In this document: piece after piece, positions 33,969 to 42,562 of the stretch
Numbering within the stretch: the first letter of the stretch is position 1
Layout of the letters: each line of letters opens with the position of its first letter
From: Nocardia testacea NBRC 100365
GTDB taxonomy: Bacteria > Actinomycetota > Actinomycetes > Mycobacteriales > Mycobacteriaceae
Length of the DNA stretch: 50,274 nucleotides
Assembly (NCBI RefSeq): GCF_000308775.1
Contig: NZ_BAGJ01000131.1
Location: 1-50,274 of the forward strand
Direction of reading: 5' to 3'
Notes under the pieces: model-generated
Databases searched by the model: none
Told to the model about the DNA's origin: nothing
What the model saw: only the letters and a program-made list of their open reading frames with translations
Position numbers and translations under genes: made by a program

Positions 33969-35318
33969 TCAGGCGACGATTTCTTTTTCTTCCGGGGCCG
34001 GCGGCTCGGGTTCGGCGGCATCGGGCACCTCGGTGCCGCGCAGCGACGTTCCGGCGGTCTCCCGCAGGAAATACCATGCCACCAGACCGATCAGCGCGGC
34101 GGCCACCATATAGATCGCGGGGAACAGGCTCCATCCGGTGGCCTCGATCACCGCCTCGTTCACCAGCGGCGCGGTACCGCCGAACGCGGCCGTGGACACG
34201 TTGTAGGCCAGGGCGAACCCGGCGTAGCGCACATGGGTCGGGAAGATGGCCGGGAAGGTCGCGCTGATCGTGGACAGCTGCGGGACGTAGAGCAGGCCGA
34301 GCACGACGAAGCCCACGATCGCCCAGCCGGTGCCCACACCCATCAGCCAGTACATCGGCACGGCCAGCACCGCCAGGCCGACCAGCGAGAACAACCACAG
34401 CGGCCGCCGGCCGGTCCGGTCGGACAGCCGGCCGAAGAACGGGACGCACGCCATCATCGCCACCTGGCCGATGAGCATCATGGCGGTGGTGGTGGACTCG
34501 CCCAGGCCGATGGTGTTCTGCAGGTAGGTCGGCTGGTAGGTGAGCAGGGTGTAGTTCGCCACGTTCAGCGCGATGACCAGCCCGGAGAGGGTGAGCAACT
34601 CGCGCTTGTAGGTGGTGATCAGCACCCGCAGTCCGCCTTCGGGATGCTCCTGTTCGTTGACCTCGGTGAACACCGGCGACTCGTCGAGCTTGGTCCGCAG
34701 ATACCAGCCGATCGCGCCCAGCGGAATGGCGATCAGGAACGGGATACGCCAGCCCCAGTCGTGCATGGCGTCCGAACCGAGGATCAGCTGGCACAGCAGC
34801 ACGACCGCGGAACCGCCGACGAAACCGCCGAGCGTGCCGAACTCGAGGAAGCTGCCGAAAAACCCGCGTTTCTTGTCGCTCGCGCATTCGGCCAGGTAGG
34901 TGGCCGCCCCGCCGTACTCACCGCCGGTCGAGAAACCCTGCACCACGCGGAGCAGGATCAGCAGGATGGGGGCGAGCACTCCGACCTGGCCGTGGGTCGG
35001 CAGTACCCCGATCAGGCCGGTGGCGGCCGCCATCAGCAGGATGGTGGTGGCCAGCACCACCTTGCGGCCCACCCGGTCACCCAGCGGACCCCAGACCATG
35101 CCGCCGACCGGCCGCAGCACGAAGGAGATGGCGAAACCGAGCATGGTGCCGAGGGTGCCGAGTTCCCCGGGAAAGAATGCGTCGGTGAGGTAGGTAGCGG
35201 TGGCGGCGTAGACGCCGTAGTCGAACCATTCGGTGGCGTTGCCCATTGCCGAGGCCGCCACCGACCTCTTCAGTTGTGGTGGTTCGACCTGTGCTGGTTG
35301 CGACTGCTGGTCCGTCAC
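33969..35318 (-). CDS. MHS-family MFS transporter (metabolite:H+ symporter)
   Basis: This is a 449-residue twelve-helix permease of the major facilitator superfamily, MHS branch (as ProP, KgtP, ShiA). It shows NATEWFDYGVYAATATYL in helix 1, the GPLGDRVGRKVVL loop between helices 2 and 3, RVVQGFSTGGEYGGAATYLAE in helix 4, and a second-half copy (GRLSDRTGRRPLW). Members import metabolites such as proline/betaine, shikimate or alpha-ketoglutarate with protons. The GTG at 35318 has GGAGAGG seven bases upstream and is preferred over the earlier in-frame codon. A perfect CRP-type site lies 183 bases upstream. Confidence 0.93.
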   Translation of the reverse strand: MTDQQSQPAQVEPPQLKRSVAASAMGNATEWFDYGVYAATATYLTDAFFPGELGTLGTMLGFAISFVLRPVGGMVWGPLGDRVGRKVVLATTILLMAAATGLIGVLPTHGQVGVLAPILLILLRVVQGFSTGGEYGGAATYLAECASDKKRGFFGSFLEFGTLGGFVGGSAVVLLCQLILGSDAMHDWGWRIPFLIAIPLGAIGWYLRTKLDESPVFTEVNEQEHPEGGLRVLITTYKRELLTLSGLVIALNVANYTLLTYQPTYLQNTIGLGESTTTAMMLIGQVAMMACVPFFGRLSDRTGRRPLWLFSLVGLAVLAVPMYWLMGVGTGWAIVGFVVLGLLYVPQLSTISATFPAIFPTHVRYAGFALAYNVSTAAFGGTAPLVNEAVIEATGWSLFPAIYMVAAALIGLVAWYFLRETAGTSLRGTEVPDAAEPEPPAPEEKEIVA

Positions 35319-35500
35319 GGTCAGTCCTCTCCGGCGCATGCGTCCGTGTCGGCCCGGCCGACCCATGACGTCGCGCTCGCCGGCGACCGGGTTCCGGCGA
35401 GTATCGACCTCAATCCGTTACCCGGGATTTTTCCTGGGTAAACGCTCACAGCACCGGACCGGCACCACCGGGCACCTCTCATCAGCTACTTACCAGCGTA

Positions 35501-35516
35501 TGTGAAGGCGCTCACA
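35501..35516. promoter_or_regulatory. Perfect CRP-type operator
   Basis: TGTGA-aggcgc-TCACA matches the symmetric consensus TGTGANNNNNNTCACA of actinobacterial CRP/Cmr regulators exactly. It lies 183 bases upstream of the MHS transporter start codon and 68 bases past the oxidase stop. It could regulate the transporter operon if the leader is long. No crp gene is in the window. Confidence 0.65.
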
Positions 35517-35583
35517 CCTGCGGCGAAACCGGCCCCGGACACGCCCGCGAGGCCCCGCCCGCGGCCCGGCGTTCCCCGGTCGC

Positions 35584-37371
35584 TCAGCGTGACTCCTCGC
35601 CGCCGACAGCGGCGGGATCGGGCCGGTGATTCACCTCGATCAGCGGCAACCGCAGCGCCGCCGGCGCCGACGCCGGCACCACCGGGGACACCGGCGCGAC
35701 CGGCGCGACCCGCCGATAGGGCGCACCGAGCGGCGGCCGCGGATCGGCCTCGCCCTTGTTCGGCCACATCGCCACCGCGCGCTCGGACTGCGCGGTGATG
35801 GTGAGAGAGGGGTTGACGCCGAGGTTGGCCGAAATGGTCGACCCATCGATCACATGCAGTCCCGGATAACCGAAAAGCCGCTGGTAGGGATCCACGACAC
35901 CGGTCTCCGGGCTCTCCCCGATCACGCAGCCGCCGATGAAATGGCCGGTCATCGGGATATTGAACACACTGCTGGTGGCACCGCCGGCGATACCGTCGAT
36001 CTTGTCGGCGACCCGGCGGCCCACCTCGTGGCCGGCCGGAATCCAGGTCGGGTTGGGGGCGCCCTCACCCTGCCGGGTGGTCATCCTGCGTCCGAACAGC
36101 CCGCGTTTGGTGTAGGTGGTGATCGAATTGTCCACCGACTGCATCACCAGCAGACCGATCATCTGTTCCGACCAGCCGCGCGGGTTGTGCAGATGCGGCA
36201 GGTCGCGGCGGTTGCGCCAGATCTCGCGCAGCCACAACCGGCGTTTGGACACACCCGGTTCCTCGTCGACCATGACGCTGCCCATCAGCGAGATGACATT
36301 GCTGCCCTTGCCGTAGCGCACCGGTTCGATATGGGTGTCGTGATCGGGGTGGATCGAGGAGGTGATCGCCACCCCCTTGGTGAAATCACTGTTCTTGTCC
36401 CGGCTGCGGATCGCGAGCAGCTCCTCGGAATTGGTCCGGGACAGGAAGCCCAGCCGACCGGAGATATCGGGCAGTGACCCGGAGTCGCGCAGTTTGTGCA
36501 GTAACCGCTGCGTGCCCAGGGAGGCCGCGGAGAAGATCACCTGTTCGGCGGTGAAGGTGGCGCGTTTCTTGCGCAGCCAGCGCCCGGTCGTCACCGTCGT
36601 CACCGTGTAGCCGCCATCGGGCAGCGGTTTCACATCGGTGACGGTGCGCAGGGCGTGCACCGTGGCACCGGCCTGTTCGGCCAGGTACAGATAGTTCTTG
36701 ACCAGGGTGTTCTTGGCGTTGTGCCGGCAACCCGTCATACATTCGCCGCAGTGGGTGCAGGTGCGGCGCGCGGGCCCGGCGCCCCCGAAATACGGGTCCG
36801 GCACATCTTCGCCGGGCCGGCTCCCGGGACCACCGAAGAAGACGCCGACCGGCGTGCGCTGATAGGAATCGGCGACGCCCATCTCCTCGGCGACCTCCAG
36901 GAAGACCCGGTCGGTCGGCGTGGTCGCCGGATTGGTGGTCACGCCCAACATACGTTTGGCCTGGTCGTAGTAGGGCGTGAGCTCGTCTTTCCAGTCCGTG
37001 ATACCCGCCCACCGGCCGTCGCGGAAGAACTTCTCCGGCGGTTCGTAGAGGGTATTGGCGTAGACGAGGGAGCCACCGCCGACGCCCGCCCCGGCCATGA
37101 TCAGGGTGTTCTTCAGCAGCGCGAGCCGCTGGATACCGAAGCAGCCGAGATACGGTGCCCACAGGTACTGCCGGGCACGCCAGGAGGTTTTCGCGAATTC
37201 GTCGTCGGCGAAGCGGCGGCCGGCTTCGAGAACGCCGACCCGGTACCCCTTCTCGGTCAACCGCAGGGCGCTGACGCTGCCCCCGAATCCGGAGCCGATG
37301 ACGAGGACGTCGTAGTCGAAGGTCTGGCCGGGCCCGGCGCCGGTGCCGGTGCTCGTTGCGGTACTGGACAT
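35584..37371 (-). CDS. GMC-family oxidoreductase, ChoD-like
   Basis: This is a 595-residue FAD enzyme. The ADP-binding motif is VIGSGFGGSVSALRL near residue 25, followed by AGAGVGGGSLVYANTLYEPP near 88. The C-terminal GMC-like active site is HFIGGCVIGES then VIDGSTISANLGVNPSLTI. It most resembles actinobacterial putative cholesterol oxidases (ChoD). A cysteine-rich motif, CTHCGECMTGC (about residue 207), has the spacing of a 4Fe-4S site, unusual for simple oxidases and pointing to a dehydrogenase-like electron path. No Sec/Tat signal is apparent. The final 45 residues are Pro/Ala-rich. The ATG at 37371 is used. Substrate probably a sterol or other bulky alcohol (inference). Confidence 0.88.
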   Translation of the reverse strand: MSSTATSTGTGAGPGQTFDYDVLVIGSGFGGSVSALRLTEKGYRVGVLEAGRRFADDEFAKTSWRARQYLWAPYLGCFGIQRLALLKNTLIMAGAGVGGGSLVYANTLYEPPEKFFRDGRWAGITDWKDELTPYYDQAKRMLGVTTNPATTPTDRVFLEVAEEMGVADSYQRTPVGVFFGGPGSRPGEDVPDPYFGGAGPARRTCTHCGECMTGCRHNAKNTLVKNYLYLAEQAGATVHALRTVTDVKPLPDGGYTVTTVTTGRWLRKKRATFTAEQVIFSAASLGTQRLLHKLRDSGSLPDISGRLGFLSRTNSEELLAIRSRDKNSDFTKGVAITSSIHPDHDTHIEPVRYGKGSNVISLMGSVMVDEEPGVSKRRLWLREIWRNRRDLPHLHNPRGWSEQMIGLLVMQSVDNSITTYTKRGLFGRRMTTRQGEGAPNPTWIPAGHEVGRRVADKIDGIAGGATSSVFNIPMTGHFIGGCVIGESPETGVVDPYQRLFGYPGLHVIDGSTISANLGVNPSLTITAQSERAVAMWPNKGEADPRPPLGAPYRRVAPVAPVSPVVPASAPAALRLPLIEVNHRPDPAAVGGEESR

Positions 37372-37470
37372 CTTTCCGAGACTATGGCCTGGGTCACCGT
37401 CGGGGGCACACACCCGCGGACAGGAAATCGGTACTTTCGGCCAACCTGTCCGCGTGTGGCCACGTCCCGC

Positions 37471-39123
37471 TCAACGGCCCGCTTCGGCCGCGGGGGCCGG
37501 AGCGGACACCGCGGCCTCGGGTACGGCCGTTCCGGGGTCCCAGGCGGCCTGCGCACCGGGCCTGCCGTGCTCGACGACGTAGGTCGCCCGGGTACCGATC
37601 GGTGCCCCCGGCCGGCCGACATAGGGCACCACCCGATAGTCGCTGCGCCACAGCCGCTCGTCGACCTCCACCCGGACGTAACCACGCTGACCGTTGAAGA
37701 ATTTCATATCGGGATTGGCGGCCAGCAGCGTCCGGCCCCGCGGTGGCAGGTCGGCGCCGTCGCGTCCGGTGGTGATCGAGGTGCCGGTGAACTCGGTGGC
37801 CACGACCGGGGATCGCGGGTCGCGGTAGTTCCCGCGCAGATCGACCACGTAGTTCTCGTGCCGATCACCGGTGAGCACCACCAGATTGCCCCGCCCGCGT
37901 GCCGCCGCGGCGGCGAGCACCGCGTCACGATCGGCGACATAACCGTCCCAGGCGTCGGTGCCCACCGCGACCGCCGGACCGGGGTCGTAGTCGGATTGCG
38001 CCATCGCGACCTGATTGCCGAGGATCTGCCAGCGAGCGGGGGACCGCGTGAGACCGTCGAGCAACCAATCGCGTTGCGACGCACCCAGGATCGTGCGGTG
38101 GGCCGCGAAGCGCTCCGGGCAGTCGATCACCAGGTTTCCACCGTCACCGCAGACCAGCGACGTCCGGTACTGCCGTGTATCGAGCATGGTGAGGTCGGCG
38201 AGATCGCCGAAGGCGTAACGACGGTGCATCCGGACGTAGGGACCGGCGGGTAGTTGATCGATACGCAGCGGCAGGTGTTCGTACATGGCCCGGAACGCGG
38301 CCGCGCGCCGCCGGCGGAACAGCGCGGGCAGCAGACGGATATCGATCCCGGCGCCCGGATCGGAACCGGCCCAGTTGTTGTCGATCTCGTGATCGTCGAA
38401 GGTGCAGATCCACGGGAAGGCGGCATGCGCGGCCCGCAGTTCGGGTTCGGCCTTGTACTGCGCGTACCGCAGCCGGTAACCGGTGAGGTCGACGGCCTCG
38501 GCGCGCAATGTCTCCGGGATCGACAGGCCCGCGCGGCCGCGGGCCCATTCCTTCTCGTAGATGTAATCACCCAGGTGCACCACGAAATCGAGGTCTTCGT
38601 CGCACAGATGCCGATAGGCGGTGTAGTAGCCGGAACTCCAGTGCTGGCAGGAGGCGAAGGCGAAGCGCAGCCGCGCCACCCGCGCAGCCGCGGCGGGCGC
38701 GGTGCGGGTGCGGCCCACCGGGGAGATGACCGCGCCGGCGCGGAAACGGTAGTAGTACCAGCGATCCGGTGCCAGCCCCCGGACCTCGGGGTGCACACTG
38801 TGCGCCAGTTCCCGGGTGGCCACCGCACTACCGCGCGCGGCGATACGGCGGAAATGCTCGTCCTCGGCGACCTCGTACTCGACGGTGACCGGCGCCCGGG
38901 CGGTGCCACCGAGCGCGTCGGGCGCGAACGGGTCCGGTGCCAGCCGAGTCCACAGTACGACCCCGTCGGGCAGCGGATCCCCGGACGCGACACCCAGGGT
39001 GAAGGGATCACCGAGCCATCGCGGCGCCCGGTACGGCGCGCTGCTCGCGAGACCCGCTCCGGCCAGCAGCGCGGCCACTCCGGCGGTGCCCGCCTGCAGT
39101 AACCGACGTCGGGACAGAGCCAT
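37471..39123 (-). CDS. PhoD-like alkaline phosphatase/phosphodiesterase, Tat-exported
   Basis: This is a 550-residue exported phosphatase. It starts with a Tat signal (SRRRLLQAG, then a hydrophobic stretch to about residue 29), fitting a protein folded with metals before export. The PhoD N-terminal domain (about 40-140) precedes the catalytic domain, with RFAFASCQHW, VVHLGDYIYE, FDDHEIDNNW and LTGDRHENY, whose Asp, Asn and His residues would bind Fe/Ca. It hydrolyses phosphate esters or diesters outside the membrane. It lies 99 bases from the ChoD-like gene downstream. Confidence 0.95.
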   Translation of the reverse strand: MALSRRRLLQAGTAGVAALLAGAGLASSAPYRAPRWLGDPFTLGVASGDPLPDGVVLWTRLAPDPFAPDALGGTARAPVTVEYEVAEDEHFRRIAARGSAVATRELAHSVHPEVRGLAPDRWYYYRFRAGAVISPVGRTRTAPAAAARVARLRFAFASCQHWSSGYYTAYRHLCDEDLDFVVHLGDYIYEKEWARGRAGLSIPETLRAEAVDLTGYRLRYAQYKAEPELRAAHAAFPWICTFDDHEIDNNWAGSDPGAGIDIRLLPALFRRRRAAAFRAMYEHLPLRIDQLPAGPYVRMHRRYAFGDLADLTMLDTRQYRTSLVCGDGGNLVIDCPERFAAHRTILGASQRDWLLDGLTRSPARWQILGNQVAMAQSDYDPGPAVAVGTDAWDGYVADRDAVLAAAAARGRGNLVVLTGDRHENYVVDLRGNYRDPRSPVVATEFTGTSITTGRDGADLPPRGRTLLAANPDMKFFNGQRGYVRVEVDERLWRSDYRVVPYVGRPGAPIGTRATYVVEHGRPGAQAAWDPGTAVPEAAVSAPAPAAEAGR

Positions 39124-39170
39124 GAATCAGCTTAACCCGGTCCGGACCGCCGGATTCGACCCGGCGTGGT

Positions 39171-39200
39171 CCGGCCGCCCGCTCCGCTCCGGGCGGCCGG
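39171..39200. terminator. Hairpin terminator
   Basis: An 11-bp perfect stem (39171-39181 with 39190-39200, ccggccgcccg against cgggcggccgg) with an 8-base loop lies 8 bases past the stop of the upstream minus-strand gene at 39208 and before the PhoD start. It should end the two-gene unit encoded at 39208-40538. Confidence 0.65.
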
Positions 39201-39207
39201 AACCGGT

Positions 39208-39933
39208 CTATCGATCGCCGATACAGACCACGAACCGGCGTTCGTCGTAGACGAACCCGCGGTCGGCCGACGGGCAGGCGTTCACGTTCACCGTGTCCGG
39301 CAGGATGCTGATCACCTGCACCCCGCCCGGCCCGCATTCCGTGCGCTGCGGCTGGTCGCCCGAGACATCCACACAGCTGCCGACCACCCAGTCGATATCG
39401 AGGCACAGGGTCGTCTCGCCGATGGTGTGACTGGAGTCGGCGTCCGAGGGACACGCGGTCCCCGCGGGGCCGGCACCGGACACCTTGTAACGGGATTCCG
39501 GACTACCGCAGGAGGCCTTGGTGACCTCCTTCTCACCGAGTGCGCTCAGGCACTCCCCGGCCGCCACCTCGACCTTCGGCGGGGCCTGTTTGGCCTCTTT
39601 GTTGGCCGAACCGGCGATACCGACCGCGGAGGGGGTGGTGGTCGGCGCGACCGTGGTCGGCACCAGCACCGACGGCGGGGCCACCGGGGCGGGCGAGGTC
39701 TCGGTCGCGCCGGTGGCGGTCGTCGTCTCGGCGGCGGTCGGGGCGGCGAGATCCTCGGTCGTATCGTCGCCGCCGGCGGTGGCCAGCAATGCGGCCACGC
39801 CGATGCCCAGCACGATCGAGGTCACCACCGCCGCGATGGCGATCGCGGCGGCGGTGGCACCGACCCGGGCGCGTTTGTCCTGCGGCGAGAGCGGCGGATT
39901 CCCGCCGTCCTCCTCGTGGCCCGGCTGGGTCAC
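39208..39933 (-). CDS. Membrane-anchored protein with an LppU-like domain
   Basis: This is a 241-residue protein. A short charged cytoplasmic N-terminus is followed by one membrane helix (about residues 25-52, ATAAAIAIAAVVTSIVLGIG), a Thr/Pro/Ala-rich linker (about 55-120) and an extracellular domain with six or more cysteines (GECLSALGEK, KASCGSPESRYKV, TACPSDADS, LCLDIDWVVGSCVDV, VNACPSAD, RFVVCIG). The pattern fits the LppU/SCO3897 family of actinobacterial envelope proteins of unknown function. Its ATG at 39933 overlaps the stop of the upstream secreted protein gene, so the two are coupled. Confidence 0.8.
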   Translation of the reverse strand: MTQPGHEEDGGNPPLSPQDKRARVGATAAAIAIAAVVTSIVLGIGVAALLATAGGDDTTEDLAAPTAAETTTATGATETSPAPVAPPSVLVPTTVAPTTTPSAVGIAGSANKEAKQAPPKVEVAAGECLSALGEKEVTKASCGSPESRYKVSGAGPAGTACPSDADSSHTIGETTLCLDIDWVVGSCVDVSGDQPQRTECGPGGVQVISILPDTVNVNACPSADRGFVYDERRFVVCIGDR

Positions 39934-40538
39934 GGTTCGCCGCGCAGCACGGCCATCACCGCGTCGACGAACGGCTGTCCGCCGGTGATGTAACCGCCGG
40001 CCACCGCACCCACGACCAGGCCGATCGGACCGGTGATGATGCTGAGGAACCCGAGCCCGACGAGCGCGCCGAGCAGACCGCCGAGCACCGCGCCCACCGC
40101 GACGCCGACGACGTTCTCCTGCAGTTCGGTGGTCAGCCGGGCCATCGAGCTGACCGGCCGCATCTCGCCGATGTTCTCGGCGGTGACCGTCGGGGTCAGC
40201 TCGAGGGTGGTCCCGTCGGCACTGATCTCGTGGGCCACCGCCATCTCGCTACCGGAGATCTCGTACTGCAGCGGCACTTCGGCCACCACCGCACCGCTGC
40301 CTGCCTTGAGTACCGCCTTGGCGCCGTCCGGCGTCAGTTCGAACCGCCCGTCCTGGACTTCGGTGGTGATCGTCTGGGTCTTCTGGTCGACGCTGGTCTC
40401 GTAGGCGACGCCCTGGTCGACGCCCTCGCTCTTGATCTCCGGAGCCGGTGCCGCGGGTTCGGCGTGCACCACGCCGGCGGAAATCCCTACAGCGGCAACG
40501 GACAGAAGTGCGGTTGCGGCGAAAGTGCCGAACTTCAT
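39930..40538 (-). CDS. Secreted protein with a glycine-rich hydrophobic tail (DUF8020-like)
   Basis: This 202-residue exported protein has a signal peptide (residues 1-27, ending GVVHAEP). A strand-rich domain follows (about 35-120, with YETSVDQKTQTITTEVQDG, then EMAVAHEISADGTTLELTP), matching a Nocardia/Rhodococcus family I recall as DUF8020. The final 60 residues are glycine-rich and hydrophobic (VGVAVGAVLGGLLGALVGLG), typical of that family. The ATG at 40538 has GAAGGAA upstream and is preferred over the longer frame, which lacks signal character. It is coupled to the LppU-like gene. Confidence 0.75.
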   Translation of the reverse strand: MKFGTFAATALLSVAAVGISAGVVHAEPAAPAPEIKSEGVDQGVAYETSVDQKTQTITTEVQDGRFELTPDGAKAVLKAGSGAVVAEVPLQYEISGSEMAVAHEISADGTTLELTPTVTAENIGEMRPVSSMARLTTELQENVVGVAVGAVLGGLLGALVGLGFLSIITGPIGLVVGAVAGGYITGGQPFVDAVMAVLRGEP

Positions 40539-41026
40539 TACGTTCAATTCCTTCTCACGTGAACCGACCCTGGGCCGGGCGGCTGCGATTTCATTCGCGC
40601 ACAGGACCATACCGATATTCGGAGGTGGAGTGCATATCAGGAATAAAATGGAATATTCATCCTTTAAATTGCCGTGCAATAACCGGAAGGTTCGGCGGGA
40701 ATTCCGCAATACTCGCCTCGTACAACGGTTATGCGACTTCGCGATATCACCGTGACACCAGCGCCGGTCCCGTCAGCATTCCGATGGCAATCGCCCGAAG
40801 GCCACAACTTCTACGCTCCGTTATTCAGCGGAGGTCCTCCGGGCGTTACACGGCCGCCGGAATGTGCCGGTCGCCGGGGTGGATGGCCGGGCCCGGCGAG
40901 CGTCCACAAGCTCAACCGGAACTACTTCGTGACCGCCGGGGACTGTGCCGCGTGGCCCCGGAGTGCTGCACTACTCACAGGACGCTCCACCGTGTACCCC
41001 ACCGTCGATACGACCGGAGGCACACC
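40539..41026. other. Divergent intergenic region with an A+T-rich patch
   Basis: In 488 bases without a supported gene, positions 40625-40690 are strikingly A+T-rich for this genome, as in a promoter for the minus-strand secreted-protein operon. The rest shows no repeat or RNA gene I can name. Short plus-strand frames here lack coding character. Confidence 0.5.
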
Positions 41027-41431
41027 ATGACGACCGCCGCATACCCGCTTCTCGCCACCTGCGCCCTCGCCGCCGCGACCGTGTTCGGACCCGCGCCCGG
41101 CGCCTCGGCCGCGGTGTCGAACGTGAGCCTCTCCGGAGGTTTCGGTCTCGGCTTCCTCCAGTACGGGACCGGCTGTACCTACACCGTCACGGTCCGCGGG
41201 GACGGCGTGGACGCACTGGAGGACCGGGTGGACGGGCAGCCCGGCGGCGGCACCTTCGGGCCGATCGAGCAGGCGGGACCAGGCACGTTCACCGCCGATT
41301 GGGCCCCGACGGTCTCCGGGCGGCATGTGGTGTCGGCCGATGGCGCGGCCACCGAGGTGAACGTGCAGAAGGGTCACGATTTCGGCCTCGTCTGCCTCAC
41401 CCTCCCCGAGTACCTGCACCTGCCCGGCTGA
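41027..41431 (+). CDS. Small secreted immunoglobulin-like protein
   Basis: This 134-residue exported protein has a signal peptide (residues 1-28, ending PGASAAV). The mature 105 residues are all strand-like (VSNVSLSGGFGLGFLQYGTG then CTYTVTVRGDG), with two cysteines, and resemble a single Ig/Big-like beta-sandwich. The ATG at 41027 has GGAGG six bases upstream; the longer upstream frame is not coding. Function unknown. Confidence 0.8.
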   Translation: MTTAAYPLLATCALAAATVFGPAPGASAAVSNVSLSGGFGLGFLQYGTGCTYTVTVRGDGVDALEDRVDGQPGGGTFGPIEQAGPGTFTADWAPTVSGRHVVSADGAATEVNVQKGHDFGLVCLTLPEYLHLPG

Positions 41432-41489
41432 CCGGCCGTCGCGAGCCGGGCGATCGATCGTCCTCGCCACCCGGATCACTCCAGACCGC

Positions 41490-41521
41490 TTGACAGACTC
41501 CGTACTTTTGACAGACTCCGT
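41490..41521. repeat. Tandem TTGACAGACTCCGT repeat upstream of the SDR gene
   Basis: The 14-base word TTGACAGACTCCGT occurs twice exactly, at 41490-41503 and 41508-41521 (period 18). Each begins with a -35-like TTGACA. They lie 48-79 bases upstream of the SDR ATG. Two tandem binding sites for a regulator, or one promoter with an operator copy, are the simplest readings. Confidence 0.65.
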
Positions 41522-41568
41522 CGAATGGCTCCGCGACGGCAGTCCCGGGCCGGACGAAGGGATTTCGG

Positions 41569-42432
41569 ATGGGTGTCTACGCGGTCACGGGAGCGGCGTC
41601 GGGGATGGGCAGGGCGGTCGCCGACAAACTGACCGCCGAGGGCCACCGCGTGATCGGGGTGGACATCCAGGAGACCGATATCGTCGCCGACCTCGCCACC
41701 GCGGCGGGCCGGCGCGACGCGACAGCCGCGGTACTGCGTGCCGCGGACGGCCGGCTCGACGGCGCCGTACTGGCGGCCGGGCTGGGCCCGGTACCGGATC
41801 CCGCCCGGTTGCCGGTGATCGCCGCGGTGAACTATCTCGGCACGGTCGAACTCCTGGAGGGCTGGCGCCCCGCCCTCGCGGCGACCGGATCCGCACGGGT
41901 CGTCGCCTTCGGCAGCAATTCGACCACCACCGTTCCGGCGGTGCCGCGCCGGACGGTGGCGGCGTTCCTGGCCGGTGATACCGAACGCGCCGTCCGGACG
42001 GTGCGGATCTTCGGCAAGCGGGCAGCGCCGTTCGTGTACGCGGCCTCCAAGATCGCGGTCAGCCGCTGGGTCCGCCGCCACGCCGTGCGGCCGGAATGGG
42101 CCGGGGCGGGCATCCGGCTCAATGTCATCGCGCCCGGCGCGATCCTCACCCCGCTGCTCGAACGCCAGCTGGCCTCCCCCACCGAGGCCAAGGCGGTCAA
42201 CGCGTTCCCGGTCCCCACCGGTGGCTTCGGCAGCCCGGAACACATCGCCGACTGGGTCGCCATGATGCTGTCACCGTCGGCCGAATTCCTTTGCGGTAGC
42301 GTTATTTTCGTCGACGGCGGCACCGACGCCTATTTCCGCCCGGACGATTGGCCGCGCGCGGTGCCGCTGCGCCGCGTCGTCGGATACCTGCGCCGGTTCC
42401 GCGGTTTCTCCGCGACCCCGCGAGCGGAGTAA
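41569..42432 (+). CDS. Short-chain dehydrogenase/reductase
   Basis: This is a 287-residue SDR. The nucleotide motif TGAASGMG is at residues 7-14, the Asp after the second strand (GVDIQ) favours NAD(H), and the catalytic Tyr-Lys is YAASK near 164, with the serine in FGSNSTT. The C-terminal INxxxPG region is VIAPGAILTPLLERQL, and SGG-like ending is CGSVIFVDGGTDAY. A basic C-terminal tail (LRRVVGYLRRFRG) is extra. It is convergent with a TetR gene and has a tandem direct repeat upstream. The substrate is unknown. Confidence 0.92.
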   Translation: MGVYAVTGAASGMGRAVADKLTAEGHRVIGVDIQETDIVADLATAAGRRDATAAVLRAADGRLDGAVLAAGLGPVPDPARLPVIAAVNYLGTVELLEGWRPALAATGSARVVAFGSNSTTTVPAVPRRTVAAFLAGDTERAVRTVRIFGKRAAPFVYAASKIAVSRWVRRHAVRPEWAGAGIRLNVIAPGAILTPLLERQLASPTEAKAVNAFPVPTGGFGSPEHIADWVAMMLSPSAEFLCGSVIFVDGGTDAYFRPDDWPRAVPLRRVVGYLRRFRGFSATPRAE

Positions 42433-42562
42433 CCACGGACTTCCCTGCCGGCAGCCCACCCCGTGGTAGTGCCGGTCAGGAGACGAGAACCCGGGAGCCG
42501 CGGTGCGCGTTTCGCAGCGACCGAGGTGCGGCTGCGCGGGACCGGCGCCGAGAGCCGCCAAC

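Noticed and set aside
33489..35441. A 650-codon plus-strand frame opposite the thioesterase and transporter genes
   Set aside because: Rich in His, Gln and Arg with no family pattern; antisense shadow.
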